DNA from: JAMOQA01 sp964420365
GTDB taxonomy: Bacteria; Acidobacteriota; Polarisedimenticolia; J045
Assembly: GCA_964420365.1 (NCBI GenBank)
Contig: CAYQTA010000092.1
Coordinates: forward strand, 1-5,543
Direction: 5' to 3'
DNA length: 5,543 bases
Made by a program: the position numbers and the translations under genes. Positions 1 through 3,226 of this stretch are shown one piece after another (positions within the stretch are counted from its first letter, which is position 1; each line of letters starts with the position of its first letter). The notes under the pieces were generated by a model that ran no database searches, had not been told where the DNA came from, and saw nothing but the letters and a program-made list of their open reading frames with translations.

Positions 1-75
1 GGCAGGGGGCAGCGGTCATCGCGCGGCCGGATCGGACCGCGGGGCACCGGCGAAGCGTCCCGGGGGATCGGGGCC

Positions 76-105
76 CCGGCCCGCGCGACGGGGAGGGGTG
101 CCGGC
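76..105. repeat. left copy of 30-bp exact direct repeat
   Basis: A GC-rich 30-mer that begins and ends with the complementary pentamers CCGGC and GCCGG and has a GGGGAGGGG core. It is identical to 3197-3226 in the same orientation. The similarity stops abruptly on both sides: the neighbouring bases of the two copies do not match. Its terminal pentamers could pair, but the interior is not self-complementary. The pair brackets all the toxin-antitoxin genes, so this copy is a candidate left boundary of an inserted segment. It could instead be a dispersed intergenic repeat of this genome. The identity is read directly; the boundary role is inference. Confidence 0.85.
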
Positions 106-148
106 ACGTGGAGGGACCCGTTTCCGCCCGGTGACTCGCTCGCCTTCC

Positions 149-164
149 AGGTCGGAACCGACCT
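149..164. repeat. inverted repeat AGGTCGG-AA-CCGACCT
   Basis: Two perfect 7-bp arms are separated by two bases. The size and symmetry suit a dimeric repressor site, but no promoter or gene starts nearby on either strand, so a regulatory role is unsupported. Chance occurrence in GC-rich DNA is possible. Confidence 0.3.
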
Positions 165-413
165 CGGAGCCTCGGCCCATGGTACGGGTTCGTCAAGGCG
201 AACCGGGCGAGGATCCCGGCGACGCGTTCGTGTCGAGCCCTCGGGGTTTCCCGGAGCGGGTCCTACACCGGGCCGTGGCGGGGCGAGACTCGCCGTCCGC
301 GGGAGGTCCGGAGCCGAGGGAGAAGATCGTCCAGGTCTTCGCGGAGTCCCGCGGGACGTGCGGCCGACCGCGGGACGCTTCCTCGGCCGCGTGGCCAGGG
401 CCGGGGGCATGAC

Positions 414-436
414 CTCCGGGCTCGGCAACCCGGGAG
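414..436 (-). terminator. possible hairpin downstream of the ParE-like toxin
   Basis: CTCCGGG (414-420) and CCCGGGAG (429-436) can pair around an 8-base loop with one bulge. The hairpin lies 14 bp beyond the toxin stop codon, in the right place to end the antitoxin-toxin transcript. It has no T-tract, so a classical intrinsic terminator is not shown. It may only stabilise the mRNA 3' end. Confidence 0.25.
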
Positions 437-449
437 GCGGGCCACGAGA

Positions 450-794
450 TCACTCCTCGTTGGTGTCCGGGGCGACGTCCTCGGGAAAGAGCCGGTGGCC
501 CTCGAAGATGGTCAGCACCTCGATCGCATCCTCCCGCACGCGGTACACGATCCGGTACGTGCGCCTGACCACCTCCCGGATGTCCTGCCGGTCGGCATAC
601 TCGGGAACGACACGTCCGGCGAACGGCATTGCTGCGGCGCGCTCCACGTCGGCGATGAGCCTGTCCACCCATCGCCTGGCAGCGCGGGGGTTGTCCGCGG
701 CGATGTACTCGCCGATGGCCCCAAGGTCATCCCTGGCCCGGTCGGACCACAGGATCTCGAGCGGCTGCCCGCTCCTTCTCTTCCTGCCGGTCAC
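450..794 (-). CDS. RelE/ParE-family toxin of a type II toxin-antitoxin module
   Basis: A 114-residue protein that reads as a canonical RelE/ParE-superfamily toxin. Visible family landmarks are the N-terminal strand and helix LEILWSDRARDDLGAIGEYI (12-31), the NPRAARRWVDRLI helix (35-47), the PFAGRVVPE turn (57-65), the IREVV strand (72-76) and the basic YRIVYRV strand (80-86), then VLTIFEGHRLFPED (93-106). The family contains ParE-type gyrase poisons and RelE-type ribosome-dependent mRNA nucleases. The sequence looks more ParE-like, but I cannot assign the target. The start is GTG at 794-792. It overlaps the antitoxin stop by four bases (GTGA), and there is no good independent Shine-Dalgarno sequence, so translation is probably coupled to the antitoxin. 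A basic N-terminal stretch (RKRR, 4-7) precedes the fold. Length and all core motifs suggest an intact toxin. Confidence 0.9.
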   Translation of the reverse strand: MTGRKRRSGQPLEILWSDRARDDLGAIGEYIAADNPRAARRWVDRLIADVERAAAMPFAGRVVPEYADRQDIREVVRRTYRIVYRVREDAIEVLTIFEGHRLFPEDVAPDTNEE

Positions 795-1084
795 TCGTCA
801 TCCGGCCCGCCGAAGCGGCGGTGCATCTCGGCCACGACCTCGTCGTGGGACGCGACCCGCCCGGTCTCGACGTCGGCCAGTCCCTGCTCCACGGCCCTCG
901 CGAACCGGTACCGTTCCGTCAACTCGTCGTACGCGGCCGGCGAGAGCAGGACCCCTGCCGCCTTGCCGTTCTGCGTGATGACCAGTGGCTCGGAGGTCGT
1001 GGACAGACGCCTCAGCCACTCGGCGGCCCGGGCCTTGAACTCGCTGACCGGGATGATGTCCCTCGAAACCCTGATGCCTCTCAT
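791..1084 (-). CDS. Phd/YefM-family antitoxin
   Basis: A 97-residue antitoxin partner of the ParE-like toxin. The N-terminal half matches the Phd/YefM DNA-binding fold: IIPVSEFKARAAEWLRRL (10-27), then the hallmark PLVITQNGKAAGVLLSPAAY (33-52). The C-terminal half (about 58-97; EQGLADVETGR and HDEVVAEMHRRF) should be the acidic/helical toxin-binding arm. The start is ATG at 1084-1082, with an AGAGGGG Shine-Dalgarno-like stretch about seven bases upstream (1091-1097 on the plus strand). It is the first gene of the pair and ends in the GTGA shared with the toxin start. Antitoxin-first order is usual for this family and lets it be made in excess. Phd proteins normally repress their own operon as dimers, so the palindromic motif upstream at 1101-1110 is a candidate operator. 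The protein appears complete. Confidence 0.9.
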   Translation of the reverse strand: MRGIRVSRDIIPVSEFKARAAEWLRRLSTTSEPLVITQNGKAAGVLLSPAAYDELTERYRFARAVEQGLADVETGRVASHDEVVAEMHRRFGGPDDE

Positions 1085-1100
1085 GGGAATCCCCTCTGGC

Positions 1101-1143
1101 TTGACCCCAATACAAGTCTACATTCCGTCCGCGAATCAGTCCA
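1101..1143 (-). promoter_or_regulatory. candidate promoter and operator of the Phd-ParE operon
   Basis: Reading the minus strand, TGGACT (1143-1138) and TAGACT (1120-1115) are separated by 17 bp. Each matches four of six bases of the sigma-70 -35 and -10 consensus. Predicted transcription would begin near 1108, within TTGGGGTCAA (1110-1101), a partly symmetric decamer between the -10 and the Shine-Dalgarno sequence, where an autorepressor could block initiation. A related decamer occurs twice before the other toxin-antitoxin operon. The assignment rests on weak consensus matches. Confidence 0.35.
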
Positions 1144-1166
1144 CGTGCGGACCGCTTCTTGGGTCC

Positions 1167-1238
1167 GGAGGCGGGGTTCGGGAACGGGGGACGGAGGCGC
1201 GTGACGGAGGCGGGGTCCGGGAGCGGGGGACGGAGGCG
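1167..1238. repeat. two tandem copies of a 33-bp sequence
   Basis: 1167-1199 and 1206-1238 are identical at 31 of 33 bases, giving a period of 39 bp with six unrelated bases between. Both copies start GGAGGCGGGG and end GGGGGACGGAGGCG. The two differences are T/C at unit position 12 and A/G at unit position 18. The repeat lies in the divergent intergenic region, and no gene covers it convincingly. It may be a duplication by slippage or a protein-binding array. Confidence 0.8.
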
Positions 1239-1599
1239 AGCAACACGGCAGTCCCGGCCTTCACCGGCGCCCCTCGCTCGAGCGGCCCTGCGGGCGGCGG
1301 CCCCCTCGCGCGCGTGACGGGCCCGGGCTTCGCGCCGCAGGTGGCCCTGCTCCTCGGCGACGCGCCTGCCGAGGTGCTGTCTGACCGCCAGGAAGCCGCC
1401 ATCAGCGTCTTGATGGACTGAGACGACGCCTTCGCCGAGCAGTTCCTCGTCGGCACCCTCGCCAGCCTCCTCGTCGCCCTCGCCGCCTTCACCCTCGCCA
1501 CCTGAGCCCACCCGGCGGCCCCGCGCCCCTGCCCCGCACCGCCCGCGAACCGGGCCCGAAGCATCGAGACGTTGCGTCGCCACCTCGCGACCTGTGCCC
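1239..1599. other. rest of the divergent intergenic region, no supported gene
   Basis: No complete gene is supported. The interval 1420-1503 is low-complexity, built of repeated CCTCGCC-like units. One plus-strand frame reads a short hydrophobic, membrane-like peptide (FLVGTLASLLVALAAFTLAT) ending at TGA 1503-1505. It is preceded in the same frame by a more ordinary-looking stretch (VALLLGDAPAEVLSDRQEAA) that stops at 1419-1421. Neither piece has a credible start and ribosome-binding site. They could be remnants of a lost gene or chance frames in GC-rich DNA. Confidence 0.4.
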
Positions 1600-1652
1600 T
1601 TGACAAGACCCCGGATTGACGTCAACCTATATCTTGACGCCAATGATCATTG
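1600..1652 (+). promoter_or_regulatory. candidate promoter/operator region of the HigB-HigA-SecB operon
   Basis: The elements in order are TTGACA (1600-1605), the perfect 10-bp palindrome TTGACGTCAA (1616-1625), an AT-rich TATATC (1628-1633), a near copy of the palindrome, TTGACGCCAA (1634-1643), and a perfect 12-bp palindrome CAATGATCATTG (1641-1652) that contains the proposed ATG. The two decamers are 18 bp centre to centre, nearly two helical turns, which suits two repressor dimers on one DNA face. TATATC is the best -10 candidate. Its distance to TTGACA (22 bp) is too long for a standard sigma-70 promoter, so the -35 is uncertain. HigA-type antitoxins normally autorepress at such palindromes. 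Palindromes are read directly; function is inferred. Confidence 0.45.
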
Positions 1653-2074
1653 CGGAAGGCAGCTGGGGGCGGGTCGCAGCGACAAGAAGAGTCGGGAAGG
1701 CGCTGGTGCGCTTGCTGGAGTCATCGCAAGAAAAAGAAAGGAAGAAGGCCGTCGCCATCACGGAACTCTGCAACCAGCTGGCGCACGGAAAACGGATCAA
1801 CAACAAGGAAAAGTTCCGGAAGGAGAATGGCTTCTGGGCTCTCAAGGCCTGGCAACATCGTTTCTACGCGGTGAAGCGCACGCTCACCGGGGAGAACTTC
1901 TGGATCCTGGTGGACTACGACCGCAAGAAGCAGGACCAGTTTCGCAGGAGCGTGCGTGACCGAGTTGAGAAACGCATCGGGAGACTGGACCAAATGAACA
2001 CCGCGGAACTTCTCGCCGAACTACTCGAGGAGCCGCAGGACGGGTACGGAAGCCCGTCGGGAGGCAAGAAATGA
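1643..2074 (+). CDS. HigB-like (RelE/ParE-superfamily) toxin of the TAC operon
   Basis: A 143-residue protein, first gene of the TAC operon. The alignment-like order of features fits HigB/DUF891-type toxins: a first helix with LVRLLES (21-27), EKERKKAVAITELCNQLAHG (30-49), a KEKFRKENGFWALKAWQHRFYAV segment (55-77) corresponding to the family's K-x-L-x-x-x-LWELR...YR pattern, a strand FWILVDYD (86-93), then basic RKKQDQF (94-100), like the family KKTQKTP loop, and a closing helix. In the family these are ribosome-associated mRNA nucleases; that activity is inferred. Residues 114-143 form an extra tail. The ATG at 1643 has no Shine-Dalgarno sequence and sits in a palindrome, so translation could be nearly leaderless. 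TTG 1616 is a possible longer start and GTG 1706 (preceded by GGGAAGG) a shorter one. The gene is less GC-rich than its neighbours. It ends in ATGA shared with higA. Confidence 0.7.
   Translation: MIIAEGSWGRVAATRRVGKALVRLLESSQEKERKKAVAITELCNQLAHGKRINNKEKFRKENGFWALKAWQHRFYAVKRTLTGENFWILVDYDRKKQDQFRRSVRDRVEKRIGRLDQMNTAELLAELLEEPQDGYGSPSGGKK
2059..2064 (+). promoter_or_regulatory. Shine-Dalgarno GGGAGG for the HigA-like antitoxin
   Basis: A strong purine-rich site six bases before the ATG at 2071, inside the last codons of the toxin gene. It contrasts with the toxin's own lack of a site and should favour antitoxin synthesis over toxin. Confidence 0.6.
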
Positions 2075-2466
2075 GCAAGCGTCCAAGAACCCTGCTCGAC
2101 GTCATCCGTGCCGACCGCGAACTCGCCGCGCTCTACGCGGAGGAGGAACTGCTCTTCCATGTGACGGAAGCCATTGCGCAGGCGATGAAGGAGCGTGGTG
2201 TCACCCAGTCGGATCTCGCCCGGCAGCTTGGCATCAGTCGCCAGGCGGTTTCCGCCCTCCTGCAGGGTCGCAACGTCACTGTCCGCCGAGTGGCCAAGGT
2301 TCTCCACGCCCTCGGCTTCCGCCTCGACGTCAGGCTCGAAGACGAGACCCAGGAAGCAGCAGGCGGCGCCTGGCCCGATCGTGTCCAGCTCACCCTCGTG
2401 GAGCCCAGCAGTACGTGGCAGCCATCCCGTGAGGACCATCCCGCGTCCGCCGACCTCGTGGCCTGA
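2071..2466 (+). CDS. higA: HigA-like XRE antitoxin with a candidate chaperone-addiction tail
   Basis: A 131-residue DNA-binding antitoxin. Residues 27-42 form a helix leading into a classic XRE/Cro helix-turn-helix: VTQSDLARQLGISRQAVSAL (44-63), followed by LQGRNVTVRRVAKVLHALGF (64-83). DVRLED (86-91) closes the folded domain. Beyond it is a tail of about 40 residues (92-131), including AWPDRVQLTLVEP (100-112) and STWQPSRE (114-121). HigA of M. tuberculosis TAC (Rv1956) has a C-terminal ChAD segment with a central Trp bound by its SecB-like chaperone. The position and Trp-centred, otherwise polar composition here fit that role, with Trp116 the obvious anchor. The start overlaps the toxin stop (ATGA) and has a strong GGGAGG site. 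The SecB-like gene follows after 10 bp. The protein should neutralise the toxin and repress the operon; ChAD function is inferred. Confidence 0.85.
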   Translation: MSKRPRTLLDVIRADRELAALYAEEELLFHVTEAIAQAMKERGVTQSDLARQLGISRQAVSALLQGRNVTVRRVAKVLHALGFRLDVRLEDETQEAAGGAWPDRVQLTLVEPSSTWQPSREDHPASADLVA

Positions 2467-2476
2467 AGAGAAAGCC

Positions 2477-3097
2477 ATGGCGACAAAGAGAAAGAAGAAG
2501 ACTACTCCCGCGCCACCCGGGTTCACGGACCTCGTCTCCAGCGTCGAGATCCTCGCGATCCGCGCAGAGGAACTGCTCGCGGTCCGTCTCGTCCCCGATG
2601 ACGCTTTGCCCACGAACCTCGCGCTTCGTGGCTCCGAACGCGCCGAGGGCGAATCCGATCCCGACAGGCAGGAACTCATCGTTCGCGCCCGCTTCTCCTT
2701 CTGGGCGTCTGCCATCGAGGACAACGAGAAGGACGAAAGGGAAGACGTCGCCCGCGCAACCGCCACCTTCGTCCTTCGCTACCGTGTCCCCCGCACCATC
2801 CTCGAGAATCTCTCCCCCGAGATCATTGCCGAGTTCGCGAGTCGGAACGGCATCTACAACGCCTGGCCCTACTGGAGAGAGTACCTGCAGAACACGATGA
2901 TGAGACTCGGCATCCCCGGGATCGTCGCTCCCGTCTACCGGCTTCCGCGGCCCCGGAAACCTCTCGCGTCGAAGCGGACAACGGCCACCAGGACTCCGTC
3001 CGGGCCCCAGGGACCGAACAAGGACACGCCCAAGCGCGCCCGCACATCGACCCGGAAGAAGGCCGGCAAGGCCTCCAGCAAGAAGCGCCGCGCGTAG
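2477..3097 (+). CDS. secB: SecB-like chaperone of a toxin-antitoxin-chaperone operon, with basic tails
   Basis: A 206-residue protein. ATG 2477 lies 10 bp after the higA stop, with a weak purine-rich GAAGAGAAAG just upstream. The frame is open further upstream, but only as a shadow of higA. Core residues about 16-157 look like SecB: strands ELIVRARFSFWAS (66-78) and VARATATFVLRYRVPR (91-106), the helix start SPEIIAEFASRNG (113-125), then NAWPYWREYLQNTMMRLGIP (128-147) and IVAPVYRL (149-156). The last two parallel the E. coli SecB segment with FPYARE, MVSRGTFP and LAPVNF. SecB is a tetrameric cytosolic holdase; TAC versions specifically protect the antitoxin. Oddly, the N-terminus (KRKKK, 4-8) and the last 50 residues (158-206, ending KKAGKASSKKRRA) are strongly basic, whereas SecB is typically acidic. 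The tails might contact RNA, ribosomes or DNA, but that is speculation. The gene appears complete. Confidence 0.85.
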   Translation: MATKRKKKTTPAPPGFTDLVSSVEILAIRAEELLAVRLVPDDALPTNLALRGSERAEGESDPDRQELIVRARFSFWASAIEDNEKDEREDVARATATFVLRYRVPRTILENLSPEIIAEFASRNGIYNAWPYWREYLQNTMMRLGIPGIVAPVYRLPRPRKPLASKRTTATRTPSGPQGPNKDTPKRARTSTRKKAGKASSKKRRA

Positions 3098-3114
3098 TCG
3101 CACGACCGCCGCCA

Positions 3115-3134
3115 GGTCCGGAGGACCCGGGTCC
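3115..3134 (+). terminator. possible hairpins after the SecB-like gene
   Basis: GGTCC-gga-GGACC (3115-3127) and the perfect palindrome GGACCCGGGTCC (3123-3134) overlap, so two alternative hairpins can form 18 bp after the stop codon. There is no T-tract. Position between convergent genes suits transcription termination, but the evidence is structural only. Confidence 0.3.
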
Positions 3135-3196
3135 CTGTCGCCTGATCTCCAAACTGGCCTGGTTGCCGGTTCGAGCTCGGACAACCACCGGGCGGG

Positions 3197-3226
3197 CCGG
3201 CCCGCGCGACGGGGAGGGGTGCCGGC
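3197..3226. repeat. right copy of 30-bp exact direct repeat
   Basis: Identical over all 30 bases to 76-105. On the minus strand it begins exactly at the Ala-Gly-Thr codons of the NCAGT motif that ends the fibronectin-like domain of the BNR protein, once a one-base frame correction is made. It therefore lies in or at the end of that gene. The copy marks the right edge of the toxin-antitoxin segment. Confidence 0.85.

Larger units (their letters stand above)
106..449. other. gene-free stretch downstream of the ParE-like toxin
   Basis: No reading frame here gives a protein-like sequence. The long frames are Arg/Pro/Gly-rich, as expected of noncoding GC-rich DNA, and have no recognisable motif. 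The stretch contains a 7-bp-arm inverted repeat at 149-164 and a GC-rich hairpin at 414-436 just after the toxin stop. I see no RNA gene. Confidence 0.5.
76..3226. mobile_element. candidate toxin-antitoxin island bounded by 30-bp direct repeats
   Basis: The segment between the two exact 30-bp copies holds a RelE/ParE-Phd module and a HigB-HigA-SecB module and nothing resembling housekeeping genes. Its right boundary lies within the C-terminal coding end of an unrelated secreted-protein gene. Base composition inside is locally lower (1801-1860 has 32 G+C of 60) than in the flanking gene (4021-4080 has 44 of 60). Thirty base pairs is longer than usual transposon target duplications but fits an attachment-site core or a recombination repeat. 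No integrase, transposase or terminal inverted repeat is visible. The call is therefore an inference from repeat plus content, and the element may be non-autonomous or a decayed remnant. Confidence 0.35.

Noticed and set aside
98..412. 104-codon plus-strand frame in the left gap
   Set aside because: Proline/arginine-rich, no motif, no convincing ribosome-binding site, and it begins inside the 30-bp repeat.
798..1643. 281-codon minus-strand frame covering the divergent intergenic region
   Set aside because: It overlaps the Phd-like gene in another frame. Its content is low-complexity Gly/Glu and Arg/Pro repeats without a recognisable domain.
3165..3182. tRNA T-arm-like GGTTCGAGC, which could have marked a tRNA-derived attachment site
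   Set aside because: The flanking stem pairs poorly (one G-U and one mismatch), and no acceptor, D or anticodon arms can be built around it.
2390..3184. Long minus-strand open frame antisense to higA/secB
   Set aside because: Arg/Gly/Pro-rich with no family motif. The plus-strand SecB-like gene explains the region; the open frame is a GC-rich shadow plus the read-through of the corrected BNR frame.
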